Assembly: GCF_000006565.2 (NCBI RefSeq)
Contig: NC_031479.1
Coordinates: forward strand, 3,560,289-3,624,288
Origin: Toxoplasma gondii ME49
Taxonomy: Eukaryota; Apicomplexa; Conoidasida; Eucoccidiorida; Sarcocystidae
Reading direction: 5' to 3'
Length of the DNA stretch: 64,000 nt
Part shown: piece after piece, positions 35,501 to 48,052 of the stretch
Layout: each line of letters starts with the position of its first letter
Numbering within the stretch: position 1 is the stretch's first letter
The notes under the pieces: generated by a model
Told to the model about the DNA's origin: nothing
Seen by the model: the letters and a program-made list of their open reading frames with translations, nothing else
Database searches by the model: none
Program-made: the position numbers and the translations under genes

Positions 35501-38500
35501 TTCACCACGAATTGCTTGAACTCCGCATCGTTGAGCATCAAGAGAAAATTTAAGAGCTCCTTCACGAGACCTCGCACGTTGTCGTCTGTTATCAAACAGA
35601 AAAGTACTTCGACTGCGCGTCGCCGCAGCGACAGGTCTTGATCCTAAAGAAGAACAAACAACGCATGCAGCATTCGCGCTCACGCCAGCTGGGCCCTCAA
35701 CTCAAGGCAGAGGCAGTCGAACAACTCGCTGTAGCCCCTCCCCAGGAAAAGGCAGCGTATAGAAACCTACGAATTGCATTTTACAATGTGTAACGACAGA
35801 GAAAAACGGAGACGGAGACAGGTCACAACGCCGCAAAAGAGCCTCCGGCAGAGGGCTGATGTATGACAGTCGAGGAAAGAAAAAACAGTACAGACGGGCG
35901 TGGAGAGAAAGATAGACATAACGCAGGAGGGGAAACGAGAGGGGATACGCACAGAAGAAGGCGAATAAAGGAAGCGCAGCAAGGCAAGAAGCAGCATGAA
36001 GAAGATAACAGAGACGGCGAGTGACCCTCCGAGGAGAGAACGAAAATTTACCTTCAGGCAATCAAGAAGAATATCTCGGTGGCGCATAACAGCCTTGCTG
36101 TCCACTCGAACGACTTGCTGGAGAGTGCCAAGGGCGACGTATTTGACATTTAATTCGCGGGACGAGAGAAATCTTCCCAGAATGTTTACTCCGAGGACGC
36201 GGAGACCTAGCGGAGAATGGAAAGAACAACGCGGAAAACTGCACATCCATCGAACTCTACATTCTTTCCTTTTAAATATGTGCATCGATCAATATCCATA
36301 TCTATCTGGACTCACAGCACAAGACAAAAGAACGGAGAAACGGAGCTCGCGTCTGTGCTTTGCCCGGAACGCATATAGGAGCCGGGGAATCTTCCCAGCT
36401 TTACGGCCTTCTTCGATCTCACGAAATAAAACACTGACAGAAAGACTATTTCCACCTACGTCACCGGTTAATTCTCCCCCCTCGCAAGAGGGAAAAAAGG
36501 ATGCCGCGAACAAGTCGCACGTACGCAATAGATTACACTACAAAACTTGTTGATTTTTTCTCACCAGGGTCGTCTTCAATGGTCATGATCGTTCGAACGC
36601 ACTCATAAAGGACACTGTTGCCGACGTTCTTGGCGCCTTCCGTGTTCGTCGCGACATGGGCAAGAACGTCACTGAGAGAAGCGCTTGACTCTGCGTCGCC
36701 CTGTAGAGAAAAACGGGGAAAATATGTTCGACGAAAACCCCTCAGCGTTTCATTTCTCACTCTTGATCCTTCTCGCCACATAACTGCATCCAAAAAGATA
36801 GATACGTCAACCGACGCGAGAGGACTTCCACACATACACCAGAAGGCGAGCATATATATATATATATGTATATATATATGTATGCATGCATATATCATGT
36901 ATGAATCCATACGGGGCGTACATCCACGCGATTCCTTCGTCACCATTTCTTCACTTTCAGGAGTTGTGGCCTTCCCGCGTGTCTGGGGATTCGAGTGGTT
37001 GTCTTCTCGACCTTGCACGATGATTTTCCTTCGGATTGTCGCAAAACGTTCCCTGGGTTTTATCCCCTGTTGTGCGTTTTTCTCGGCATTCCGTCCACTA
37101 GCGAGCCGTGACCGACTGACCTTTGCCAGGAGGGCCAACACCCTGAGGAGTCTGCACTGGAGAAGCGGGTCAGTGATTCCAGCGATGTCGTATTCGGCGG
37201 CATGTGCGTAACCTGCTGTCAAGCAGGCCTTGAGACTCTTGACGAGAGTTGGAATGTGCGTCCGCATGGTGCTGACGAGGCTCGGATCTCTCTCCGCGAG
37301 CGCGGTGATGAGGGCGCATGCAGAGATGAGGACGCCGTGGTTTCGGTCCGCGAGGAGGGCGGGGAGACAGGCGAGCAGCTTCTCTTCGCAGTCGCCGACG
37401 CGCTTCACGACGCGCACTCCGCAGAGAGCAGCTTTCTTCCGAATAAACGGATTGCTGCAGCGCAGAAGATCCTCAACTTGGGTCATGATGGCCCCACACA
37501 TCTCCCCCGTCCCGATGTTGCCTAAAGCCGTCAGCGCCAGGCCGTTCACGTACTGGTTCGGGTGCTGCAAGTCGTTCTTGATGCTGTTCGTTGCCAACAT
37601 TAAGACCTCAGACTGCTCGTCCAGCAAACAACTCAAACCCAGATACCCTACGCGCTTCTCCGCGAACCGCGGCGACGCCAACAGCTTCAGACATTCGAGC
37701 TGCGCGAACTGCGTCGGGTAACCCAGCATCGAAATAAACAGGACTTTTGCGACATTCCGGTGGCGGTAGCGGCCGTCGCCCTCCTGAAGAGACACAGTCA
37801 CACGGGAAGAAAAGAGTAGTCGAGACAGTTTCCTGCTGAGGATCTTAAAAGAAAGAGAACCTGGCGTGGTAAACACAGATACACGGAGGCATTGAAGAAT
37901 TGAAAAATATTGAAGTGTCGCTCGGTGGATCTCCTCAAAACTGAAAAATGTTGTGGAACAATCGCCAGAGATTAGGACTCTCAGAAGGATGCGGGAGACA
38001 CACAGAAGACGGCAGCAAGGTAAGACTGCGATAGGCCAGGAAAAGACAACGGAAAGACCGGCGTTCTTCTCGACGGAACACGGAGGACAGCGGGAGCAAG
38101 AAAAGGAAGTGGCACAGAAGGAACGGGATGCGCGAAAGAAAGCAGAAATCGCATCTCTAGCGCGATGCAACGGATGATCGCGAGAGAGGCATGAGGAAAA
38201 ACGGAGGGCGTAAAACAGGAAAGAAGCTTCTGAAAAAGGTCCTGAGTCTCATAATTCACAAAAAAGTCGCGTTCCTCTGCCGGGAGAGATACAGTGCTTG
38301 AAGCTGCACGGTGCCTCCATATGGTTTTGACGGATGTTAAGCGTTTGACTGGCGCTACAACAAACTCACGTCAAATACACAAGCTTCAGTGATTATCTTA
38401 TCGGTATTGGCTGCCTGCCTGCCTGGCCCACCCACCCTCCCCTTTGCTCATGTGCGAAGCGAAATGCGTTTCGGTTGTGCTAAACGAAATGCGTCACGTA

Positions 38501-38985
38501 TTACAAAACATCACGACACAGACTGACATATACGAGGACGACGAAAGAGACCTACGACACCGCACAAAATAATTGCAGGCATGATCATCGAGAAAAAATG
38601 GACACAACACCGGAACAAAAGCAGAACAGATGTACTGCGCCAGAGGGGAAAAGCATTCCGTTTGTCGGGTCCGCCGCCTGTTTAGACGAACCCAGACTAA
38701 AAAGAGGAGGGCCACGGTGCCGGTGTATGCCCGTCTCTTGTCGCAGACTTCCACGCTCATTTTCTCTAGACGCAGAAAACTGGGTGTGTACTGGTACTGG
38801 AAACGGAAGAGCTTCATGGTCGATTGAGAGGGCGAACGCGCAAATTTTGCCCCGGAAGAAAAGTGGAATCTTACTTTGAACGCAGTGCGGATCTCCGCGC
38901 ATTCTTTGGAGACGACAGCCCGTTCGTCCGCAGCGGTTTTCGCCGCTCGGATATTTCGAATGAATTCTCTTAACTTGCAGCTCAT
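32518..38985 (-). CDS. AP1G: AP-1 adaptor complex subunit gamma (gamma-adaptin)
   Basis: Large subunit of the AP-1 clathrin adaptor, which sorts cargo at the trans-Golgi network and endosomes; in T. gondii AP-1 is linked to rhoptry and microneme sorting. Eight exons: 38875-38985, 37121-37783, 36565-36700, 36052-36206, 35418-35643, 34908-35044, 34273-34518 and 32518-33876. Phases close to 1,010 residues, against about 820 in mammals. The trunk is unmistakable: LREFIRNIRAAKTAADER at the N-terminus, then RNVAKVLFISMLGYP, QLECLKLLASPRFAEKR, NPFIRKKAALCGVRVV, NHGVLISACALITALAERDP, DVLAHVATNTEGAKNVGN, GVNILGRFLSSRELNVKYVA and STRWQIDTLLKLM. The hinge (about 615-890) is long, Ser/Gly-rich, with DLLDLDDLL resembling clathrin/accessory boxes. 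The ear (about 890-1010) includes FEAAVPKYLKLTIQPATG. Extra length is in the hinge. Intron 2 holds a TA repeat. Confidence 0.95.
36852..36880. repeat. TA microsatellite in gamma-adaptin intron 2
   Basis: Alternating TA with single G interruptions, wholly inside the intron between the exons ending at 36700 and 37121. Confidence 0.9.
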
Positions 38986-41900
38986 GGTATCAGCGGGAAA
39001 TGACGGAAAGCAACCGGGGAAGAGGAACGAGACGGCTCTTTGTCACGCGAGGGCGGGTTTTGCCTCCTGAGAACGAAGACCTTACTGCTACAGTCGTAGA
39101 AGAAACAGAAGCCGGAGACTGGGGGAAGAAGAGAACGGGTCAAAAGGAAACTGGCAGACGTCGCAAAAGAAGGGACAAGGAGGTAAGAAAATTAAGGACT
39201 TTACTCAACACAGTCTCGTGACTACAGAATGGTATCCTTGTCCCCGGTATATGTACACTGGCCGTCCAGTTAGCCGCGCCCGAGACTGCGGACACGCTGC
39301 CGGCTTTCCTTGGACTAGTATTTCAGTGTCTCCTCAGTTTCTTGAGAGACGAGGTGAAAACCGTCCGTAATCGCTTCTCGCTTTCTCTCTGACGAACAAT
39401 AACCGCATCCCGAAATGTGTGACGGCCTCGAGGGCCGCAACGACAGTCGACGATGTCTGTCCGAAGATTCTGGCGGTCTGACTAGCACTGCGCGTTGTTT
39501 GATGGACGTCGCTTTCACCCGCCTCCTCCGGAAGTAGAGGCCAGACACAGAATCGCCATCTGCAAAGTCCACACGAAGAGCGAATCAGCAACAGCTCCTC
39601 CCGTGGTGGCGGGTGGGCCGGCAGCCAGACAGAAAGAACCCTCACTTAACAGTTTTTCTGGGCATACGGGACGGAAGCAACCTAGAAGGCATCAGCGGAA
39701 CGGTCGGGAGAAGAATGTAAAAACTCGACGGAGACGAAGATGTAAAGAGACCTGTTGAGAAGAGAGAAAAAGTGTTGGCGGTTCCGGAAGAAAAGACCGA
39801 GGTCGTCGGAGATGCAGCAGCGGTTGGTACGCCGCCGAGGGGAAAGTCGGCAACTTTGACAAGACTTTTTGCCGTCGACACAGGAAACTACACGTTTCAG
39901 AAGATAGATGAAGACAAAAGAAACGAAAGAGGGGATACTGACGCCAGCAAAGGTTGGGGGAAAAGTGGAATTCTTCGAAACAATATGAGGACACGTGGAC
40001 GACCCGGACAGAACAGAGCCGCGTGTGTATAGGTGGTCTTCGCGTCACACCAGGGACTATTTAGGAAACAACGGAGTTTCACGAACCGCGAGTGGCGATG
40101 AAAAGACACGAGACCCTTCTGAAAGTGTACGCTTCTACTCTTTGAAGCCAACGATAACGCAGCAAAAAAAGCGGGGGGAAATCCGTCGAAAAGGGTGCGT
40201 TTCAGCGGGAGGAGAGGGGGCTTTCGGGTGACGTCGGAGGGACCTCTGACCCTGGGAGAGAAATCGTGCCCTCAAAACAGTCTAGCGAGAAAACAGCTTC
40301 TTCGCGATTCCGACGGAGCACGACGTGTCTCATTTCACAGTTCCATCGGCTTACACAGAATTTCGAGGGAAGTCGTTGGAGAGAAAAGGCCTGTTTTCAT
40401 GTTCTTCAGCAACTCCTGTCTTTTTGTGGTGTGTCACCCTCCTACCACGGAGAAAACAATGACGCGGCAGCCGTATGAAACAGAGACTGTGTGCCGTGGT
40501 GGCTGTGTCTCAGGATTTCCTGTACAGACCGAGGTTGTTCATCTTACGATTGCTATCATTAAGAATCCTTTCATTTTCCTGCGTTTTTCTGTAGACAGCG
40601 AAGTTTCGACTCGCCGACAGCTTCCAAGTAGCTGCTTCTGAGCTCCTGAACATCCCCTGTTGCCTGCTGTTTGAAACTGGTAGAGGATCTCACCTTACAA
40701 GCGAAATTGAAGAATCTAAAATCCCGCAGACTCGGTAAATAAAAACAAGACAACAACTGCTGTCCGCAGTAGCCGTTATGCACGGCGATAGGCCCGGAAG
40801 CTCATTGCCATTGAAAAGCCGATATCCCCGTAATTGGAAAGTTAGCTCAAAATGCCAACTTAACACCCTAGCGTAATTGCTAAAGAAAAGTTGGGGCAGT
40901 AAAGCAAGCGTTCAACCTTTGTTGAATCAGTGGAAAGTACATCTTTATGCGCTTTGTTGCCTCCTTACTGTGGCGGGATCCTGCGCGTTACTGAGTAGCA
41001 GTGGACAGCACAGGAGTGGAATCAGTCACGACCGTTCTCCATTTCAAATGTCCATGGCGTTTAACCAGCCCTGAAGTTGCTGCTCGAGTCCACTAATTGA
41101 GGAAAAGTTTGCTGCATCTTTGGATTCTTCCTGCAGCGCTGGGACCAACAGACCACGTTGTCAGTCATGTGATGTCTGACGAGACATTTCATCCGTTCCT
41201 CCTCGCACCCTTCAAGAGACTTGGCCAGTGTGATCACTTCAGGAAGTACCATTTCACCTTGGAAAATTGGTAGAGAAGACGCAGATGTCCTGTCGTCGAG
41301 GGGGAAATTGTGGCTGAAGTTTACAGGACCAAAGAGTCTGCCGAAAAGGCGTCAAAAGCAGACACCTGAAGAACGAAATTGATGCTTACAATGCAGTAGA
41401 TCACGTGGAAGCCGCAATTCTAACATCTGCTAGTGAGAAGAACTATTTCCTACTGTGTTTACCACGAGAAGAGGCACTGGCGGGACTGTACTTTATAACC
41501 AAGAAAGATGCGTAGCTTACTTCTCGCATTCCAGTTTCTGTGTACTCCCGCTCGAACACAGAGCTTATACTTGCTGTACATGTTTGATCCTGGTTCATTA
41601 TTGAATACAAACCCTACCGCTTGAGTAGTTTGGGAAAAAAGGAGTAACATCCGGCGTCGGGCACGTTCCGGGCCATTAGTATAGACACTCTCACTCGTTT
41701 ACTGGAACCCTTTTGTAGGTGGTCTCAAAACTCTTCTTGTTTCCGTCAATATTATCGCCCAGATGACAGCAGAAAAAAAGAAAATACAGATGCAGACGCC
41801 GCCTTCTTCAATTGGCATCAGCCATTCTGCCAACTGTTCCACCCACCACGTAGACTTCATGGGATAAACCAGGACTTGTATCCGTCACTCGGGTACAGAA

Positions 41901-42296
41901 ACTACTTTCTGTCAAGCCAAAATCAGCTGCTGTTCTACGAAAACCTCCAGTTGTCCTCTGACATGGTCCATGCTTTCAGACATGACTACGAACGCGCTTG
42001 GCAATGCAGAAAGCTACTTTGGTGCCCATTTACCGGCAAAGGCCTGGAGGCGGAGGTTGTCCCATAGTTGTAGCACTTGTCTACGTCTTACACGACGCAT
42101 GCTGTGAGGCATTCCGAATCAGTTTATTCCTAAGATCAGGGAATAAGCGAGGACGAGGCAAACGCCTCAATCCTCACTTTGTGTGTCTGGCCGTTCGATG
42201 GTAAATCTGCGTTCCTTCAGCCGCTTGGCACATCGGCAGCCTTGTTCGGCAAACAACTACTCGAGGCATCTGGATACCTCGATCTGGCGGGACGAA

Positions 42297-42354
42297 ATCC
42301 TTTTCCTGACAAGACACTTTCGGGGGAACTCCTTTTTCTGACTAGACACTTTCG
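42297..42354 (+). repeat. Imperfect tandem duplication, about 26-base units
   Basis: Copy one at 42297-42322 and copy two at 42329-42354 share CCTTTT, CTGAC and AGACACTTTCG, with a few substitutions. Non-coding. Confidence 0.7.
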
Positions 42355-43773
42355 CCATGCGGTCACAGACCATCGACAGTGTCAGCTACAAGACGATGGG
42401 CTTCAGCAAGTCTTAATGAAGGGGAGGTCTCTGTACAGATCATGGAAAGTCCAGATCGGCGAATCAGCCTTGGAAGACATCAGTGTAGGAAACTCAGCCT
42501 TTTTCTGCCATTTTCCCCAGATTCTGGTACCTGCTTCGGAGTGAAAATCCCTGTTTGTCCAACCATTTCCCTCGCATGCTGCGACACCCCTGGAAGTCTC
42601 TGCCGTCTTCGTACCGCCAGTCCTACCGCGGTCCGTAGCACCCCGACATCTTCGCGACGGGAAAAGTATCTCGCTTCTTTCTTTGCTCAGCATTTTTGTC
42701 CGTAGGATATCTTTAAGAAGTGCCTCAACTGCAGGGTTTCGTAGACAGTCCTTCAATAGGACGGCGTCTGTGCTGCAGTCCCGGTGTCCGGTGGTTTCCG
42801 AGCCACCAACATTCCGGTTGCGACGGCGACTGTTGACGCAAAACGATCGCGTTTTCAAGACTTACCATTCTCCTCAGAAACCGTATCTCGATGTCACCGT
42901 TGCAGGTGCCTTTTCTGAATGAAACAGGCTGCATTTCTTCCGTTCCTTTTCACATAAATCCCCACCCACCAGGACATGTGCACCGATCTTGGGCGCTTGA
43001 GTCTATTGAGTGCTCCGGAGATTCGTGGAGCAGAAAGGGACAAATTGCTGAAAGACTGTGCCTCTTTTTCAAAGATACCGGATCTTTACACGGCGTTTTC
43101 GGGGATTTGAGCTGTTTCCGGCGACACTTCGTCTTGAGCGCAGGCGTTGCCGAAGTACCCTATGCTGGCGGGCTGGCATCCAACGACAAATGCGAGTTGT
43201 TTGGTCTCCGTTCCCTGCAAATTCTTCCTGAAACGACGTACATTTTTGCAGTGAAGGATTGCGTCTACAGCAGTTCTGAACTCACGCGACAACGGGGGTC
43301 TTGAGACGATCTGCTGCTTCTTTGGTACTGCAGCGCTAAGTCGCGGAACCGCGCTGACCACACGAAGACCCGGTTTTGCACCTCGTCTGTGAATTTACCG
43401 TTCTTCTGTGTTCCACGAGAGTGGAGAAAATAGATGGGTAAAACCTCCGTCGAAGGGTTATGGAGGGTTCTCATCAAGCAGGTATGCTTTAATGGCATTT
43501 CGTTGCGCGTTCCAGCTTTCGGTTTGTTTCTTCGGCTTGCCCTTACGCATCGAATTGCTGGAAACAACTGCATTTGTCGACCACAACGAAGGATTGAAGA
43601 AGCAAACGACGCGGAATTTCTGGTCTTTTAACCGTTTATTGTCTTCTGTAGTTCATGCCTTCATTGCACACGCATATTAACTTCTAATACAGTGCCCCCG
43701 TTAGTCTGCGTGGGGCTGCTCCGGCTTCTCTCCAACGTTGCCTTGCTTCCGCACATCCCTCCCTTTTTTTTCA

Positions 43774-43836
43774 ACATACTCCTTCTTCACCGAACCCTTT
43801 CTTCAGCATATTCTTTATCCACCGAACCCTTTCTTC
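43774..43836 (+). repeat. Imperfect tandem duplication, about 31-base units
   Basis: Copies at 43774-43804 and 43806-43836 share CACCGAACCCTTTCTTC exactly, plus a similar CATA-TCTT stretch before it. They lie 125-190 bases upstream of the start codon at 43963, in the likely 5' UTR or promoter. Confidence 0.75.
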
Positions 43837-43962
43837 CCGGTGATTTCCTGAGCGCTGTTTTCTGCCTTGCTGGACGATCCATGCTGCGCATGTGTTTGTT
43901 CTGTTCGAGGGAGAAATCGGGTGTTTCTTCTAAGCTGTAGAACACTGACGTCGATATTGAAA

Positions 43963-46900
43963 ATGTATGCCGTATCAGTAGGGGTGGAGGAGCCGGAGGG
44001 GGGGAGAAGAGGGTCCCTACGTTCAAGGTCTCCTCCTTCCCCTGCAAGAAGTTCTCGGACTTGCTCGGATATGGCGAAATCGCGGGTGCCCGATGTACAC
44101 TACGCTCCTGGAAAGGGTCCGACGCAGGCTCTGCGCGTTGCCTGTGAAAAGGGGCGAAGAAGAAGGCTCATCAAATGGGCTTGCATCATCTCCTACATTT
44201 CCATCTTCATGAGCATCCTGTTCGGCGTTGCCGCCATGATCTGCGGGGTCATGTACGTTTCAGCGCATCCAACACACTCTACGCGCTTCCTGACACGTAT
44301 CAGATGCTTTGTCCTTCGGTTCCTCGCTGTTCTGCGGAGTGGTGGCTTTTCCTATCTCGCCCAGCCGTCCTCTGTCTCCTCTGTCTTTCTCCTGCGTCCA
44401 TATTCTTCATTCTTGATTCCTTTTTGCCTCTCTCATTCGCTACAGAATCTTTCATTGTCTTGCTCTCTTGGAGATTGTCCTCTGTCCTTCCCCGTGTTTC
44501 TTTTCATCGCAGCTTTGCTGTGCCTCTCCTCTCTCTTCTTCACGCTTGCCTCACTTCTCCTGTGGTCTCGTCGGCAGGTAGTTAACTACGCACTGTCTAC
44601 GATTTTGTGGACAGAACTCCTGTCCAAACTTACTGTGCTTTGCTATGTTGGTTCTCCGTTCTCAGGGGAGATGTCATTCTGTCCCTCGTCGCCCTCGCGT
44701 TCGAAACGTGGATCGACATGCTCTCCTCTGTCGCCGTCATCTGGCGTTTCCAAGAAGACGAGGCGCTGAGTGAGTGTGGACAACGCAAGCAGAAAGAATC
44801 GTTCGTTTTCTGACGTGTCAAGGTGAACGGGCGTTCGAAAGAGAAAGAAACCGCACGCATCCCTGACGGCGGGAAGGAAGAAAGAGCGAGGGAGGAAAGG
44901 GGCGCTAAAAGAGGCGCGATCTTCCCGGGATGTCGAAGGAAAAAAGGTAGAAAATAGAAGGGGGAGAGACGACTTGGGGTTGGAATGCTGGAGACAACGA
45001 GGAAGACAGGCAGGTATATCGAATGGTCACGAGAATCGTGGACATATCCTACGAGGAGAGAAAATGCATGCTGCCGTGTGCGACGTTTGTCGCGCAGGTC
45101 CAAAAGAAGGGCATCTGTCATTACCGAGAGCAGTAGAGAGATGCCTGATAGACATACACCGGGATATCGACATTCGTGGAGGGAAGAGAGGAGAAAGCTG
45201 CGATCCTGAGGAGGAGGTAAATGCCGATGAGGTGACTCTCCACACCAGTTCGTTTTTTTCAGGGAAGGAAGTGTCGCAGTCCTTGTTTCCTCGGGAACTG
45301 CAGTACGCTAGCACGGCAAGCCCGTCTTCAGTTGTCGTATTTCAGCAGACACCGATTCATGTGCTTATGCGTTTGTGCATTCTTCCTTGCATTTCAGACA
45401 ACGGCCCTTCGGGTCTCGGTCCTCCGCCCCTGTACAAAGCGAACCGTTCTGCCTCTGCACCGTTGGCGAAACGCGAGGACTCGACTGTCTCTACAGCTCT
45501 CACAACTAGCAAGGACGCTGGAGGCGAGAAACCGAAGCGGACGGTCTCTGTGTCTTCGTTGGCCACCCCGGGCTCTCCGAAGACATCGCCGTCGTCTCCG
45601 TTGGGTTCTTCTCCTCGCTCATGCGCCTCTGTACCATCTCCGGTGAATCGTCTGGATGGCGCATCATCGCCGTACGAGTGCGTCAGGCCGGACCTGTCTG
45701 TAGGCGAGCAGGGGAGTCTCAACAAGCAGGAGAGTCAGACCCCTGCTCAAGAGGCCGCGTGCACCGGTTCGGCTGAGAAAGTGCCTCCGGCCGAGCCTGT
45801 GGCTGTGTCGCGGCTCTGCTCAGCGAGTTCTCCCCCGCTGAGCTCCGTCTCTCCAGCGGGGAACTTCGAGGTACATCCAAACAACCAAACGTCGTCTCCC
45901 TTCCCTCAACCCTCTTCTCCTCCTCCTCTCAACCGAAGCGTGTCGTACGCGGCGCGCGAGAGACAGTCGTCTATGGCTGTCGGGGCTCTCTTCATTGCTC
46001 TCTCTCTGTGGGTGTCGATACACGCCCTCTGTGACCTCGTTATTTCTGCCAGACGCGGAGAGACTGGTGCTCAAGGTGGCGAGACTTCGGCGGTGTCTAG
46101 CGAGTATCGCTCCGCCCTCTTCACGTGCATCCTGTGCTGGCCGAGCGCTCTCATTTTCGGAACGCTCGCTCTTGTCAAATTCGATTTGGCCGCCAGACTC
46201 CGAAGTCAAGTTCTGGGGTAAGACCCAACCCGCACACAGAGCCGGTAAAAGAGAGAAAACCGTCGGCGGTGCGAGAAAAAACACAGCTGGGGCTCAGTCT
46301 CGTATCGTCCACTGAAGCCAGAAAAGGGACAGGCATCTGTATGTCTTCATTGGCATGCATGCATACATGTATATATGCGTGTAGCATGTGTGTATATGTA
46401 TATATATATATATATATATAGATATATGAAGGTTTGTATTTTTGAGGTATCTCAGAAAAAGTGGTGAGCTGTTCAGTCTCTTGGTTTGGCTCTGCTTTAA
46501 TATTGAATTTGTGTCGAGTCCTCCCTTCTTACTCGAAGTTCCGGGGTACTCCTCGGAGAAGACCAGTGCATGCGCTCGTCCATGTGTTTTCTGCGTCCGA
46601 GGGATGCACTATGCTCCCGCTGGCAGCTTCTGTGCTCGTCGACATACATTCGGCCTACGTTGTCTAGTTGAAATCTTGGTTTTTTCTCGTAAGTCCATGC
46701 TGGTCGAGGGAACTGAACATCTTTCCATGTTTCTTCGGCTTAGCACCTTTCCAGTCTTTCTGGATATTCTTTGAGGGGTCCGCGGTACTGTACTGCATGA
46801 GATCTGCGACTGATGCAGGCGAAATCAGCATCCTATTCGCATGTCGACGTGTGCGTCAAACACTAGTTTGTTCTTTTTTCGCCTTGTTTTTGTCTGACGC

Positions 46901-48052
46901 ACAGGCGAGATGCAATGTGCTCAGCTTTCGGCGTCGCGCTGTCTCTCGTCGCTGGGATTGTCAGTTTCGTAGCACTGGGGCGGGTCCCCCCTGGTATCCA
47001 CGATAATGCAGCTGCGTATAATGTAAGTCAAAAGGCAAGGGAAAAAGCACTGTTTAGTTGCAAAAAAACTTCTCGTATAAAGATATTAATCCAATTAAGA
47101 ATGGCAGACATTTAGCATCCGTCATGAACACATGAGAATAAAAGGCGTCTTTATGGCAAATGTTGAATACTTGTGACTACGTAGCGGCGGGAGGGTTCAC
47201 GGATACACAGGAAGGTGTCGAGATAATCCTTTACCCGAATAAAGGCCCGGGGATTCGTTTCAGTGGAAACACATGCTGGAGGATACCTGCATGCGCAGCT
47301 GCGCTGAATGACAATGTCTCACGCAAAGGACGTTCGATTCGAAAGATTTTGTCTTAGCTTTCAGTTGTTTGCACCTGTGAATGGAACTTTAAAAATTGTG
47401 AATTTTATGTGAATCGACACCAACATTCTTATACAGTCGGTAATTAGTTTCAAGGTCTTTTCAGAATTTGAGGAATTCACATTATAAATCATTTATTTCG
47501 AAGAAAAACTTGTTTCAGCAAAATGTTTCTCATTGTGTTACAGTTTGTCTGAGCAATATGGACGGAAGGCTTTTTTACGGTTTTAACGGGGGCTCGTACG
47601 AGCGATGCAACATGGTGTTTAATTTCATGTAACGCGATAATCCGTACCAGAAGTATCCAAAATTATGCCTTGATTCTGCCGTTAAAGAGGAAGCGTCGGT
47701 GCCGTGCGGGACACACAGGCGATAGACACCGTCACTTTCTTCCTCGCGAAAACCAAGCAGACCAGTAGACCGCCACATGCACAGGGAGGAGGGACGCACT
47801 CTGCATGTGTGACGTATCATGGAAATTTCGAGCAAGAGAAGAAAGCGAGGTTTTCGTCGGTGTTGTTGGTTGTTTTCGTCGTTTGCTCAGGTCACAAGCT
47901 ACGACGCTATCGCGGCGCTCGTGATTGGAGGCATGATGCTTCTCGAGGGGATTCGAACAGTCATGACGAACTGGAAGCCGACGCCACAGGAGCTCTTGAG
48001 TTCCAACCAAATCCTCATTATTGCCAGTCCTAGTGCATACACAGAATCATGA
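43963..48052 (+). CDS. TMEM163-like transporter of the cation diffusion facilitator superfamily
   Basis: Probable zinc or other divalent-metal transporter of vesicle or surface membranes. Five exons: 43963-44252, 44666-44769, 45398-46217, 46905-47022 and 47891-48052; phases close to 497 residues. An in-frame ATG at 44071 is an alternative start. Six TM segments are visible: TM1 about 72-96 (ACIISYISIFMSILFGVAAM), TM2 98-122 (GDVILSLVALAFETWIDMLS), TM3 and TM4 in exon 3 (ALFIALSLWVSIHALCDLVI; LFTCILCWPSALIFGTLALV), TM5 from RDAMCSAFGVALSLVAG, and TM6 from SYDAIAALVIGGMMLLEG. TM2 carries E110-x3-D114 and TM5 starts with D407, where CDF proteins hold metal ligands. This spacing and the order of motifs follow TMEM163 more than classical ZnT proteins: no His-rich loop and no long C-terminal domain. 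Residues about 132-318 are a Ser/Pro-rich insertion between TM2 and TM3. Metal specificity cannot be read. Confidence 0.8.
46393..46427. repeat. TA microsatellite in intron 3 of the TMEM163-like gene
   Basis: TA run with minor interruptions between the exon ending at 46217 and the exon starting at 46905. Confidence 0.9.

Larger units (their letters stand above)
38986..43962. other. Head-to-head intergenic region between gamma-adaptin and the TMEM163-like gene
   Basis: Five kilobases between two divergent starts; it should contain both promoters and 5' UTRs. No frame has a recognisable domain: the longest plus frame with reasonable composition (42179-42544) starts at GTG-type codons and lacks any family signature. 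Two imperfect tandem duplications are visible at 42297-42354 and 43774-43836, the latter within 200 bases of the plus-strand start codon. No RNA gene was recognised. Confidence 0.6.
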
